Positions 36,580 to 45,872 are shown, counted from the stretch's first letter. The stretch: DNA of 64,000 nucleotides from Bacillus sp. V2I10 (GCF_030817055.1 NZ_JAUSYV010000001.1:706001-770000), one strand, 5' to 3'. A program made the numbers and translations. The notes: generated by a model from the sequence alone, not told the origin.

Positions 36580-38289
36580 ATGAAAAAGCTTTTAACCAGT
36601 GTGATTGCCGTTTTTTTACTTGCCGCAGGAATGATTGAATTTTGGACGCCTCAAAAAGCAGAAGCCTCAACTGTTCACTTTACATACTATGCGAAAAATG
36701 AGTTTGAAGCTCGGTCCGGCCCTGGAGACCGCTTCCCAAAAGCAGGAAGAGTCGAATTTCAAACAGCCTTTAAAGTGAAAAAAGGCGGAATCAAAGGCGG
36801 TTGGGCGGAAGTTCAGCTCGGCGGAAAAAACATGTATGCTAAGGCTGCAGACATTACGAACAAAAAGCCTTCAAAGCCGGTATACTTTCATTATTACACG
36901 AAAGAACCTGTGAGTTTTTACGCGGGGAGAGGGACCCAGACGAAAAGATACGGTTCTATAGCAGAGGATGCAGCCATTGAGGTTGCAAAAGGAACGGTTT
37001 TAAACGGATGGGCAGAAATCAATCATAAAGGAACAAAGTATTATGCTGATTACTCTAAACTAACAGCCGTTTCACCTGTTTATTTCACATATTATGCAAA
37101 TAAAGATTTCACTTTATTCAATGAAAGAAGTAAGGCAACGCCGAAATTAAACGTTCCTGCTGGTGCTGTTGCACTTGTCAAAAAAGGAAGCGTGAAAAAC
37201 GGCTGGAGCAGAATCGAATACAAAGGAATAAAAGGGTATGCGCCATACAGCAGCATTTCAAAAAAACTCGTCGATTTTACATATTACGCAAATAAAAACA
37301 CTAAAATTTATAGTTCAAAAAGCACAAATGCCTCCATACTTGCTTCTCTAGCGACAAATGATCAAATAAAAGTAAGGCAGGGCGGAATTTCAAATGGATG
37401 GGCAGAAGTAACTTCCAACAATAAAACCGGATATATTTTATCTTCTGATATCGTGAATAAACCGGTTGTTGTTGAAATCGCACCAAGTAACCTAACGTAT
37501 TACGTGCGCGAGAACTTAAGTCTTCGCTCCCAAAAAAGCACAAGTTCATCGATCATTCTTACAATTCCAAAAGGAAAAGAAGTAGAAGTGCTAAAACCTG
37601 CGGAACTTAAGGATGATTGGGTTTCTGTTAAATACAGCGGAAAAACGGGATATGTTTCAACCCGTTATTTAACGCTCGAGCCAATAGCTAAAGAAACAGA
37701 GCTAAACAAAGTGATTGTCATCGATCCCGGTCACGGAGGAAAAGATCCGGGAGCTATCGGAAATGGCCTGCAGGAAAAAGATGTTACCCTAGCAGTCGGA
37801 AAGTTGACAACGGATAAGCTTAAAAAACTGGGCTACGACGTTCATATGACCCGAACAGATGACACTTATCTTTCTTTAAATGAGCGCACCGATTTCTCAT
37901 ACAGCAAGAATGCCGGCGTTTTTGTCAGCATTCATATGAATTCAAGCACAGCTCCCACGGCCAATGGAACGGAAACCTTTGCAACAGACGGCAGCGCAAG
38001 CTTTAGCGCGGCATCCATGACGGATAAAGAAAAAGCAGACAGTGCAAAGCTTGCAGCCTTTATTCAGTCAAGATTAGTTAATGCGTTAGATACGACCAAT
38101 CGTGGTATAAAAGAAGAAGCTTTTTATGTCATTGATAAAAATTATACGAGATCTGTCCTGATTGAAATGGGCTTCATTTCGAATAAAAATGATGCATCTA
38201 TCTTTAAAACAAACGATGGGAAGCATGGAGCAGCAGAAGCGATTGCACAGGGAATTAACGACTTCTATCAATGGAAGAAAAATAACTAA
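36580..38289 (+). CDS. SH3b-repeat N-acetylmuramoyl-L-alanine amidase
   Basis: 569 residues. GGGAGG lies 10 nt before ATG. The signal peptide ends ...QKAEAST. Five bacterial SH3 repeats (about 32-372) share F.YYA / LTYYV starts and GGWAEV / NGWSRI / DDWVSV cores. They bind wall peptides or polymers. The amidase_3 domain (about 377-566) has IDPGHGGKDPG (His385), LQEKDVTLAV (Glu), VSIHMNSS (His) and VLIEMGFISN (Glu). It hydrolyses the MurNAc-L-Ala bond. This is the second amidase in the window and uses SH3b instead of CWB2 anchoring. It stands as its own transcription unit with terminators on both sides. Confidence 0.92.
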   Translation: MKKLLTSVIAVFLLAAGMIEFWTPQKAEASTVHFTYYAKNEFEARSGPGDRFPKAGRVEFQTAFKVKKGGIKGGWAEVQLGGKNMYAKAADITNKKPSKPVYFHYYTKEPVSFYAGRGTQTKRYGSIAEDAAIEVAKGTVLNGWAEINHKGTKYYADYSKLTAVSPVYFTYYANKDFTLFNERSKATPKLNVPAGAVALVKKGSVKNGWSRIEYKGIKGYAPYSSISKKLVDFTYYANKNTKIYSSKSTNASILASLATNDQIKVRQGGISNGWAEVTSNNKTGYILSSDIVNKPVVVEIAPSNLTYYVRENLSLRSQKSTSSSIILTIPKGKEVEVLKPAELKDDWVSVKYSGKTGYVSTRYLTLEPIAKETELNKVIVIDPGHGGKDPGAIGNGLQEKDVTLAVGKLTTDKLKKLGYDVHMTRTDDTYLSLNERTDFSYSKNAGVFVSIHMNSSTAPTANGTETFATDGSASFSAASMTDKEKADSAKLAAFIQSRLVNALDTTNRGIKEEAFYVIDKNYTRSVLIEMGFISNKNDASIFKTNDGKHGAAEAIAQGINDFYQWKKNN

Positions 38290-38295
38290 TACCAT

Positions 38296-38333
38296 AAGCC
38301 TGCAATCTTCGTTTTTGATTGCGGGCTTTTTTT
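38296..38333 (+). terminator. Rho-independent terminator
   Basis: AAGCCTGCAATC ... GATTGCGGGCTT, T7, right after the amidase. Confidence 0.92.
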
Positions 38334-38337
38334 ATGG

Positions 38338-38367
38338 TTGTTAACGAAAGACAATTTTCGATATAAT
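38338..38367 (+). promoter_or_regulatory. Sigma-A promoter of the glycan operon
   Basis: TTGTTA, 18 nt, TATAAT, about 105 nt upstream of the methyltransferase start. Confidence 0.55.
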
Positions 38368-38472
38368 AAGTAGGGCCTTACAGAATACATAGAATAATTC
38401 TGCAAAAACTACAATCAAAGAGAATAGAAATTACGTCATTGCCATTTCACATAGCTAATTGGAGGAGTTTCT

Positions 38473-39480
38473 TTGAGTAAACTTATTATAGATCGTGTTA
38501 ATGAAGCATATTATGGAGCTTTAGGAACAGATTTCAGCAAGAAAACAAGAGAGCGCATAAATTGGATTGTTACACATGTCTTCGGCAGCAAAGTGCTTGA
38601 TATTGGTTGCTCACAGGGTATAAATGCCATCCTATTAGGTCGGGAAGGCAAAAAAGTAGATGGAATCGATATCTCACATGAGTCAGTAGAATATGCAAAA
38701 ACAGAGCTTGGTAAAGAACATCCGTCAGTACAGGCATCCGTTTCATTTAAAGTTTCTAATTTTATGACAGATCAGGACATAGACACGAATTACGATACGA
38801 TTTTACTTACTGAAGTTCTTGAACATATCAGTGACCCTGATTCTTTTTTGAGGAAAACGGTGTCGCATTTAAAGCCGGGCGGAAGATTAATCGTAACCGT
38901 TCCTTTTGGCATTAATGATTTCATAGATCATAAACGTACTTATTATTACTCATTATTAGCTGAACAATTAGGTGCTCATTTTAAAATTGAATCCTTTGAG
39001 TATTTGGGCAGGTGGACAGGTGTAATTTGCACAGCTGTTCAAGAAAATAATCAATCTTTTTATACAGCAGAATACACGAAGCAATTAGAGCAGGGATTTT
39101 ATTGGCTGGAAAGAGATTATATGCAGCGCGTCGGAACGCTTGCTGGTCAAGCTGCGATAAATGAAAAAGAACTAAAAGAATTACAAAACGTGAAAAAATC
39201 ATCTGAAAAAATAGAAGTGTTATACGAAGAGCTAAATAGGCAAATCGATGAAAAGGATGAATACATCCGTCAGCTGCAAATTGAAACGGTCGAGGTGCTT
39301 AACCGTGAAGAAGAAGCATTGAAAGCTGCACTCGCCTATTCAAACAAAATTGAAGATCTGAACAGAAAAGTAACGAATCTGGAGCATCGCTATAATGTTC
39401 TGAGAAAATCCCGATTTGGCAGAGTTCAATTAAAGTATTGGGAATTAAAGAAAAAAATAGCCGGAAGAGGTAAGAAATAA
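38473..39480 (+). CDS. SAM-dependent methyltransferase with C-terminal coiled coil
   Basis: TTG with GGAGGAG upstream; 335 residues. Class I methyltransferase fold at about 30-200: VLDIGCSQGINAILLG (SAM loop), VDGIDIS, LLTEVLEHISDPDSFL, LKPGGRLIVTVPF. Residues about 215-305 are a long E/K/Q-rich predicted coiled coil. The last 23 residues are basic (SRFGRVQLKYWELKKK...) and nearly match the end of the coiled-coil segment at 41746-42126. The TAATG overlap with the next glycosyltransferase implies coupled translation. It may methylate a sugar of the polymer. The methyltransferase plus coiled coil layout recalls chain-terminating WbdD of ABC-exported O-antigens; that role is inferred. Confidence 0.85.
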   Translation: MSKLIIDRVNEAYYGALGTDFSKKTRERINWIVTHVFGSKVLDIGCSQGINAILLGREGKKVDGIDISHESVEYAKTELGKEHPSVQASVSFKVSNFMTDQDIDTNYDTILLTEVLEHISDPDSFLRKTVSHLKPGGRLIVTVPFGINDFIDHKRTYYYSLLAEQLGAHFKIESFEYLGRWTGVICTAVQENNQSFYTAEYTKQLEQGFYWLERDYMQRVGTLAGQAAINEKELKELQNVKKSSEKIEVLYEELNRQIDEKDEYIRQLQIETVEVLNREEEALKAALAYSNKIEDLNRKVTNLEHRYNVLRKSRFGRVQLKYWELKKKIAGRGKK

Positions 39481-41690
39481 TGCTTAAAGTGGAAATACTC
39501 AAACGTTTAGAGAAAGTCCGACTAACACGAGCTATGAAAATGGGGTATGACATTGAAAAGGAACATGTCCGAAAGAATGACAAGCCTCTTTATGACAAAG
39601 GAATCAGCATTATTTTGCCTACCTACAAAGGTGAAAATGTCATTGTTAAATGCTTAAAATCCCTGGCTGATCAGACCCTTGATGCTTCATTATTTGAAGT
39701 CATTGTTGTTATCAACGGAGAAAAAGACCGCTCGGAAGACCTGATCAATCAGCTGATTTCTGAAAGAAACCTGACAAACATCCGTGTCATTACAATGGAT
39801 GAAGCAGGAGCATCAATCGCACGAAACAAAGGAATTTCACTTGCTTCACGTGAATACTGCACATTTCTTGATGATGACGATTATCTGTCAGAGAATTTTC
39901 TAGAAGAAATGTACAAGCAGGCAAAGCCGAATTCCGTGGTGATTTCTCAAATTTTTAACGTTGAGCCAGACGGGAATATACAATCTTCCAATCCAATTAA
40001 TCGTCAGATTTTAAAATCCGTTATCAGCAAGCAAAGTCCTTACATGAAGCTTCATACAGTTTTAACCATCAACGCATGTAAGCTGATTCCGACTTTATAT
40101 GTGCAAAAGTACAAGTTTGATGAGAGTCTGCAAAGCGGCGAAGACGTTGTCTTCTTCTCTGAGCTGCTTATTAAAAATGACTTGGAATTTGTTGTAGCGC
40201 CAATAACCAAAAAGGCAGTCTATTACAGAACGCTTAGAGAAAACTCTATCTCCAGACAAGCTATGACGTTTGACTTTAATGTGAGACAGCGTGCAGATGT
40301 TATTGCGAAACTGAATGAACTTCTGCAGATTCCTGATCTTTTGCATGGAAAACGCGATTTCGTTGAGCGTAAAATAAACGCACAAAGTTCGTTCATTGTA
40401 AAATACTATGAACAGCATAAGGATGAATACGACCGGATTACTGAAGAAGTTTCATCCAAAAGACTGACTTACTTCCCGTATCATCTGCTTAACAAGGACA
40501 AGGTAGAACAATTGGTCGTTTCTTATTGCTTCCCGCCTTATAACGACACAGCCGGAAACGTTATGGCGAAACGTATGAGGGAAGCAGGCAAGGTATCAGA
40601 TGTTATCTATAATACGATGGACAAAGTCCGCACAAGAAATACATCATTGAACCAAATGGTGGATGATTTAATTCATACAAGGCTTCCAATCAATTCACCT
40701 TCAAGCTTTTCTCACTGGGCCCATATAAAAACGTTTGTAGACATGGGCATGAAAGGCGCAAACGAATTGGTTGAGAAAAATGGTGTTCATAAGCAGGTGT
40801 TCAGCCGTGCAATGTGGGCTGCCTCCCACTTTTTAGCGTATGAATACAAAAAGAAATATCCGCAAACGAAGTGGATTGCTGAGTTTTCAGATCCTTTGAT
40901 CTATGACATTGAAGCGAAGAAACGCCTTGTTGATATCACAGATCAGGGGTATCTAAAACAGCTGGAAGCAGATGTAAAAAAAGCTGGATACCCTTCACCA
41001 AACGACAGCAGTTTGTTCGTATGGTGTGAATACCTTCCGTATATCTTTGCGGATGAATTAATTTTCACCAACAAAAATCAGTATCAATATATGATGGACA
41101 TGTTCCCGATTGAGGAAATCAAGCCAATCATCAAGCAAAAAGCGGTCATAGAGCCGCATCCGACACTGCCTGAACGTTATTATCATATGGAGGAGTTTAA
41201 TTATCCTCTGCTTTCTGATGACCATGTAAATGTTGCCTACTTCGGTAATTTTTACAGCAAGAGAAACTTGAACGATCTGTTCTCAGGGTTAAAAGAAGCG
41301 AATGAGGATACACAGCGCAAGGTGCTTATCCATGTATTTACCGCTAAGCCGACAGAACTAGAGGATCAGCTGAAAAATGATCCGCTTGAAGATTCCATTA
41401 TTGTCAATGGCTTTGTCGACTTCTATACGTTCCTGAACCTATGCACAAAATTTGACTGTTTAGTTGTTAATGACTCAACTACGAAAGACAACAAGCCTAT
41501 AAATCCTTACCTGCCTTCAAAACTTAGTGATTATAAAGGCAGCGGCACTGATATTTGGGGTGTGTATGAAGAAGGAAGTATTTTAGGCCAAAGTGACGGC
41601 ATTACCTACTTATCACCTCTTGACGATGCAAAAGCAGCTGCAGGCGTTTTTGAAAAAATGGTTTCAAAAAAATATCCCAGGCGTCCCTGA
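39480..41690 (+). CDS. Bifunctional glycosyltransferase (GT2 domain plus second GT domain)
   Basis: ATG overlaps the previous stop. 736 residues as read. GT2 domain at about 35-260: ISIILPTYKGENVIVKCLKSL, VIVVINGEKDRSEDL, DEAGASIARNKG, FLDDDDYLSENF (metal-binding DxD). A second, GT-B-like domain at about 335-730 begins VVSYCFPPYNDTAGNVMAKR and includes WIAEFSDPL, EPHPTLPERYYH, VAYFGNFYSKRNL and SKLSDYKGSGTDIWG. The reading frame ends abruptly after an A7 run at 41666-41672. Removing one A continues the protein into the coiled-coil segment that ends at 42126 (about 881 residues). It probably adds two sugars of the repeat unit. Donor sugars are unknown. Confidence 0.82.
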   Translation: MLKVEILKRLEKVRLTRAMKMGYDIEKEHVRKNDKPLYDKGISIILPTYKGENVIVKCLKSLADQTLDASLFEVIVVINGEKDRSEDLINQLISERNLTNIRVITMDEAGASIARNKGISLASREYCTFLDDDDYLSENFLEEMYKQAKPNSVVISQIFNVEPDGNIQSSNPINRQILKSVISKQSPYMKLHTVLTINACKLIPTLYVQKYKFDESLQSGEDVVFFSELLIKNDLEFVVAPITKKAVYYRTLRENSISRQAMTFDFNVRQRADVIAKLNELLQIPDLLHGKRDFVERKINAQSSFIVKYYEQHKDEYDRITEEVSSKRLTYFPYHLLNKDKVEQLVVSYCFPPYNDTAGNVMAKRMREAGKVSDVIYNTMDKVRTRNTSLNQMVDDLIHTRLPINSPSSFSHWAHIKTFVDMGMKGANELVEKNGVHKQVFSRAMWAASHFLAYEYKKKYPQTKWIAEFSDPLIYDIEAKKRLVDITDQGYLKQLEADVKKAGYPSPNDSSLFVWCEYLPYIFADELIFTNKNQYQYMMDMFPIEEIKPIIKQKAVIEPHPTLPERYYHMEEFNYPLLSDDHVNVAYFGNFYSKRNLNDLFSGLKEANEDTQRKVLIHVFTAKPTELEDQLKNDPLEDSIIVNGFVDFYTFLNLCTKFDCLVVNDSTTKDNKPINPYLPSKLSDYKGSGTDIWGVYEEGSILGQSDGITYLSPLDDAKAAAGVFEKMVSKKYPRRP

Positions 41691-41745
41691 CAATGAAGTC
41701 AGCAAAATTGCGCCTAAGACCGGGGTTGTTTTTGAAAGGAGCTGG

Positions 41746-42126
41746 ATGAAAACGATGGAGACAGCAGATCATCAGATGACAGGTACAGATAAAGACGAAT
41801 GTGAACGATTAAGCCAATTAGCGGACCGTCTGATTCAAGATAAGAAGGAAATGGAAAAGGAATTCAAGGAAATTCTGGCAGCAATTGCCGATGACATTGA
41901 ATCCCGTGAAAATCTGGGTCAGCTCATCAGTAAACAGGAAGCTGCAAGTTTAACGGCAGCTGGTATATCCATTGAAACGATTTCAGCAGGTCAGGAAGAG
42001 CAGAAAAAGCTTTTAGAACAAAAAGACCGGACAATAAATGAGCTCAGAACGAAATTGACAAGACTGCAAAATTCCAAACTTGGAAAATTACAAATGAAAT
42101 ATTGGGAACTGAAACGCAGAAGATAG
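41746..42126 (+). CDS. Coiled-coil segment, probably the C-terminus of the upstream glycosyltransferase
   Basis: The frame is +1 relative to the upstream gene and is coding-like from about 41673 (NIPGVPDNEVSKIAPKTGVV). Either an A-run frameshift at 41666-41672 separates it from the glycosyltransferase, or it is a separate 126-residue protein starting at ATG 41746 after AAGGAG (spacing only about 4). The content is almost all E/K/Q helix (DKKEMEKEFKEI, EEQKKLLEQKDRTINEL). It ends SKLGKLQMKYWELKRRR, the same tail as the methyltransferase. The tail match, and the coding look before the ATG, favour the frameshift reading. Confidence 0.6.
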   Translation: MKTMETADHQMTGTDKDECERLSQLADRLIQDKKEMEKEFKEILAAIADDIESRENLGQLISKQEAASLTAAGISIETISAGQEEQKKLLEQKDRTINELRTKLTRLQNSKLGKLQMKYWELKRRR

Positions 42127-42170
42127 AGGTAAGTCTCAAATTTTTTATTTGAGGACGGGAGGGGACAGTC

Positions 42171-43811
42171 TTGATAACAAAAGAGCCGGTTAAAACGGAT
42201 TCCTTTTTTGATAAATGGCCCAAAAAAACAGCGTCAAGCTTTGATGTACAGATAGAGGGCAGTGACCGTCTTGATATTAAGATCACTCAGCTTAATAAAG
42301 AAGCCAATCCGATCATCCTTTACTACGATAAAAGTAATAAAGTTGACCGCAGCTTGAACGCTGATTATACGTATAATGCTAAAATTGACGGAAAAACGTA
42401 CAGCGGCGTTCAGGTACAGCAGGTTATCGTCGGTTATGACAAAGATAACAATAAGGTGTATGTTCAGTACAATCCATTAGGCAGTGAAATGAACCTGAGC
42501 TTTCCGAAAAATGTAGTCAGCTATTCATTGGGGCTTAGGCTTTCAGGTACCGGAGAAGCGGTAATTACGGATTATTCTGTTTCTGCCTACAATGTTTCGA
42601 CTGAAGAAAGCCAAAAGGAATTGTTTTTGAGATATCCTGAGGTGGATTACCTGATTGTGACAAATGTTTATCCTGAAAAGAACACGTATTACCAAAACAT
42701 GTTCGTGCATAAACGGGTGCTTGCGTATAAAGAAAACGGAATTAATGCAGCCATATACCGGCTGAATACGTCACCTGCAAGCATTGCTCATTATGTATAT
42801 GATGGTGTACCTGTCTTTATAGGCGGGGAAGAAGCGCTTACGAACCTTTTAAATGCAAAGCCCTACAAGAAAGTATTATTTCACTTCATAAATGAAAGAA
42901 TGTACAGAGCTGTCAGAAAGTCAAAAGCCCGTTATACTCCGAAGCTTATCTGGGTTCACGGGTTCGAAACGACGAAATGGTACCGCCGCTGGTTTAATTT
43001 CTACCAAAGCACCAAAGAAATACGCAAAAGCCTTGAGTATGCGAAAAGGAACCAGGAGCAGCTTGACTTTATGGCGGATCTTTATACGACAAATGATGAC
43101 GATATTAAATTCATCTTCGTCTCAAAATGGTACAAAGAAAATGTTGCTGAAAAAGATACAAATACGCTCATTAAAAACTACAGCATCATCCACAATGCAA
43201 TTGATGATGAATTGTTTAATTATGTAGAGAAATCGGAAGAGCAAAGAACACGGATTTTAACCATCAGGCCGTTTGCTTCAAGGACGTATGCGAATGATTT
43301 GACCGTAAAAGCCATTCTTGTGTTAAAAGACAAGCCGTTTTTTAATGATCTGACCTTTGACATCTACGGGCAGGGACCGTTATTTAATGAAGTGGTAGAG
43401 CCAATCAGAGACATCCCAAATGTTCATCTTCATAACTATTTCTTATCTCAGCAGGAAATAGCTGAACAGCATAAGTCACATGGCATCTTTTTGAGCCCGT
43501 CCAGAATGGATTCTCAAGGTGTTTCCCTTGGAGAGGCGATGTCGAGCGGGTTGGTGCCTGTAACATCCGGTGTATATGCCATTCCTGAATTCATAGATGA
43601 TTCTTGCGGATTTTTAGCTGAAGGCGAGGACTATATGGGTCTTGCCGAAGCCATTGAATACCTTTATTATCATCCGAAAGCCTTTTTGCAAAAATCCGAA
43701 GAAGCTTCACATATCGTCAGGTATCAATGCGGAAAAAACAAAATGATTCAGGCAGAACTTAATGAAATAACAGAAACAAAAAATGAGAAAGTTCTCTTCG
43801 AGCAGCGGTAA
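42171..43811 (+). CDS. GT4-type glycosyltransferase with N-terminal beta-sandwich domain
   Basis: TTG with GGGAGGGG 7 nt upstream; 546 residues. Residues 1-150 read as beta-strands (SFDVQIEGSDRLDIKITQL, IILYYDKSN, LGLRLSGTGEAVITDYSVSAYN), like a carbohydrate-binding or jelly-roll domain. Residues about 160-535 form a GT-B transferase: VTNVYPEKNTYYQNMFVHKRV at the start, WVHGFETTKWYRRW, IHNAIDDELF, IYGQGPLFNEV and the SPSRMDSQGVSLGEAMSSG donor site. It is transcribed with the upstream glycosyltransferase, 45 bp away. It probably extends or decorates the exported polymer. Confidence 0.85.
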   Translation: MITKEPVKTDSFFDKWPKKTASSFDVQIEGSDRLDIKITQLNKEANPIILYYDKSNKVDRSLNADYTYNAKIDGKTYSGVQVQQVIVGYDKDNNKVYVQYNPLGSEMNLSFPKNVVSYSLGLRLSGTGEAVITDYSVSAYNVSTEESQKELFLRYPEVDYLIVTNVYPEKNTYYQNMFVHKRVLAYKENGINAAIYRLNTSPASIAHYVYDGVPVFIGGEEALTNLLNAKPYKKVLFHFINERMYRAVRKSKARYTPKLIWVHGFETTKWYRRWFNFYQSTKEIRKSLEYAKRNQEQLDFMADLYTTNDDDIKFIFVSKWYKENVAEKDTNTLIKNYSIIHNAIDDELFNYVEKSEEQRTRILTIRPFASRTYANDLTVKAILVLKDKPFFNDLTFDIYGQGPLFNEVVEPIRDIPNVHLHNYFLSQQEIAEQHKSHGIFLSPSRMDSQGVSLGEAMSSGLVPVTSGVYAIPEFIDDSCGFLAEGEDYMGLAEAIEYLYYHPKAFLQKSEEASHIVRYQCGKNKMIQAELNEITETKNEKVLFEQR

Positions 43812-43894
43812 CTCAAATCATTGACATGCTGTTTTCAAAGCTGTACTGTTGTATGAGAGAAATTTTTTGAACAACCAACTGGAGGAGAATTCAC

Positions 43895-45154
43895 ATGAAG
43901 ATCGCAACACTTGGTCTTGGTTATATTGGACTGCCAACTTCTATAATGTTTGCAAAGCATGGCGTAAGCGTGCTTGGTGTAGATGTTCAGCAGCAAGTAG
44001 TTGATTCATTAAACCAGGGCAAAATTCATATCGAAGAGCCTGGTCTGCAGGATGCATTAGAAGAGGTTATGGCATCTGGCAAATTCAAGGCAGCTACGAA
44101 ACCTGAAAAAGCAGATGTATTCATTATTGCTGTTCCAACTCCAAATAAAGATGATCAATATAAATCTGTAGATTTAAAATATGTTTTAAGTGCTGTTGAA
44201 ATGATGATTCCTTATTTGGAAAAAAACAACACGGTTATTGTTGAATCAACAATCGCTCCGCGTACAACGGACGATCATGTAAAACCGTTGCTTGAAAAAC
44301 ACGGCTTTACTATCGGGGAAGATATCTTCTTAGTACATTGCCCAGAGCGCGTGCTTCCTGGACAAATTATGCACGAATTAATTCACAATAACCGCATCAT
44401 CGGCGGTGTGACAGAAGCTTGTAAAAAAGCCGGAGCAAAAGTATACAGCACTTTTGTTGAAGGCGAGCTTATTTTAACAGATGCTAAAACAGCGGAAATG
44501 TCCAAGCTTATGGAAAATACATTCCGTGACGTAAACATTTCACTAGCAAATGAGCTTGTAAAAATCTGTACCGAGCTAGATATCAATGCACTTGATGTAA
44601 TCGAAATGGCCAACAAGCATCCGCGTGTAAACCTTCATCACCCTGGACCGGGCGTTGGCGGACATTGCTTAGCTGTTGATCCGTATTTCATCGTTGCTGA
44701 AGCTCCTGAACAGGCGAAGCTTATCTATCAGGCACGTGATATCAACGTTTCGATGCCTTCATTTGTTGTAGAAAACGTATCTAAAATGCTTGGCGGCTTA
44801 GATGATAAAAAAATCACTGTATTCGGTCTGACATACAAAGGAAACGTAGACGATATTCGTGAAAGTCCTGCAATGGATATCTACCAGCAGTTAAAAATGG
44901 CTGGTGCGAACGAAGTGATCGCTTACGACCCGCATGTTCAAAAAGACTGGGTAGAAAAAGACCTTAAAGCAGCAGTTAACCATTCTGATCTTGTTTTAGT
45001 TCTGACAGATCACAACGAATTCAAATCAGTCGATGCAGCTGACTTTGCAGGCATGAAAACAAAGAGAATTTTTGACACGAAAAACATTGTAAAAGAGTGC
45101 CCGGAAGAGATCGCTTATATCAACTTCGGAAACCTTTATAAATTTGTAAAGTAA
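43895..45154 (+). CDS. wecC: UDP-N-acetyl-D-mannosamine dehydrogenase
   Basis: 419 residues; CTGGAGGAG precedes ATG. NAD site LGLGYIGLPTS (6-16), AVPTP (79-83), VESTIAPRTT, HCPERVLPG, and catalytic Cys258 in GVGGHCLAVDPYF. The C-terminal domain has GLTYKGNVDDIRESPA. The pattern VHCPERVLPG with GGHC...DPYF separates ManNAc dehydrogenases (WecC type) from UDP-glucose dehydrogenases. It converts UDP-ManNAc, made by MnaA (gene at 48961), to UDP-ManNAcA. The window thus encodes two UDP-uronate routes. It could act on a related UDP-HexNAc (WbpA type), but the WecC reading fits better with mnaA nearby. Confidence 0.88.
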   Translation: MKIATLGLGYIGLPTSIMFAKHGVSVLGVDVQQQVVDSLNQGKIHIEEPGLQDALEEVMASGKFKAATKPEKADVFIIAVPTPNKDDQYKSVDLKYVLSAVEMMIPYLEKNNTVIVESTIAPRTTDDHVKPLLEKHGFTIGEDIFLVHCPERVLPGQIMHELIHNNRIIGGVTEACKKAGAKVYSTFVEGELILTDAKTAEMSKLMENTFRDVNISLANELVKICTELDINALDVIEMANKHPRVNLHHPGPGVGGHCLAVDPYFIVAEAPEQAKLIYQARDINVSMPSFVVENVSKMLGGLDDKKITVFGLTYKGNVDDIRESPAMDIYQQLKMAGANEVIAYDPHVQKDWVEKDLKAAVNHSDLVLVLTDHNEFKSVDAADFAGMKTKRIFDTKNIVKECPEEIAYINFGNLYKFVK

Positions 45155-45175
45155 GTCAAACTTGAATCAACAATG

Positions 45176-45202
45176 GACCATATTCGTTTATGGTCTTTTT
45201 TT
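45176..45202 (+). terminator. Rho-independent terminator
   Basis: GACCATA, loop TTCGTT, TATGGTC, T7. It ends the glycan operon just before the 52-bp repeat array. Confidence 0.88.
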
Positions 45203-45299
45203 ATTCTGCCGTAAGGTTTTGGGCTGCGAAATTTAGGGGATGCTTTGCTGGTCTTGGTGTTGCGCTAGAAAAGACACTTTAAGCCTGTTAAGGAACTTA

Positions 45300-45872
45300 C
45301 TGTGGTTACCGGATTTTGTAGTTTGAGCAGTTACGGGGTAACATCCGGCTCCTATGGTTACTCTAGTTTGGGTTTTGAACGGTTAGGGGTAGCATAGCTC
45401 TCTATGGTTACCCGAATCTGGTTTTTGAGCAAATTTGGGGTATCATACGCTCTCTATGGTTACCCGAATCTGGTTTTTGAGTAACTTTGGGGTATCATAG
45501 GCTCTCTATGGTTACCCGAATCTGGTTTTTGAGCAGCTTTGGGGCATCATACGCTCTCTATGATTACCCGAATCTGGTTTTTGAGAGACTTTGGGGCATA
45601 ATACGCTCTCTATAGTTACCCGAATCCGATTTTTGAGCAACTTTGGGGTATCATACGCTCTCTATGGTTACCCGAATCTGATTTTTGAGCTACTTTGGGG
45701 CATCATACGCTCTCTTGGTTACCCAATTCGGGGTTTTGAGCAACTTTGAGGCATCATACACCTTCAATAGCTACCCGAGTTTGGGTTTTGCGCAGTTATA
45801 GGATATTATACGCTCTCAATGGTTACCCAATTCGGGGTTTTGAGGAGTATTGGGTATCTCAAATGTTTACTC
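45300..45872. repeat. 52-bp tandem repeat array, about 11 copies
   Basis: The GGTTACC-type unit start recurs at 45304, 45356, 45406, 45458, 45510, 45562, 45614, 45666, 45717, 45769 and 45821: spacing is 52 bp with one 50 and one 51. Each unit pairs GGTTACCC with a GGGGTATC/GGGGTAAC about 25 nt later, an imperfect inverted repeat that is best in the first copy. A GCTCTCTAT block closes each unit. The array is non-coding as far as can be seen. It fills most of the 927-bp gap between wecC and the exporter genes; 45873-46013 shows nothing else. Confidence 0.9.

Noticed and set aside
45300..45872. CRISPR array
   Set aside because: Units are tandem with no constant-repeat/unique-spacer alternation, and no cas genes are present.
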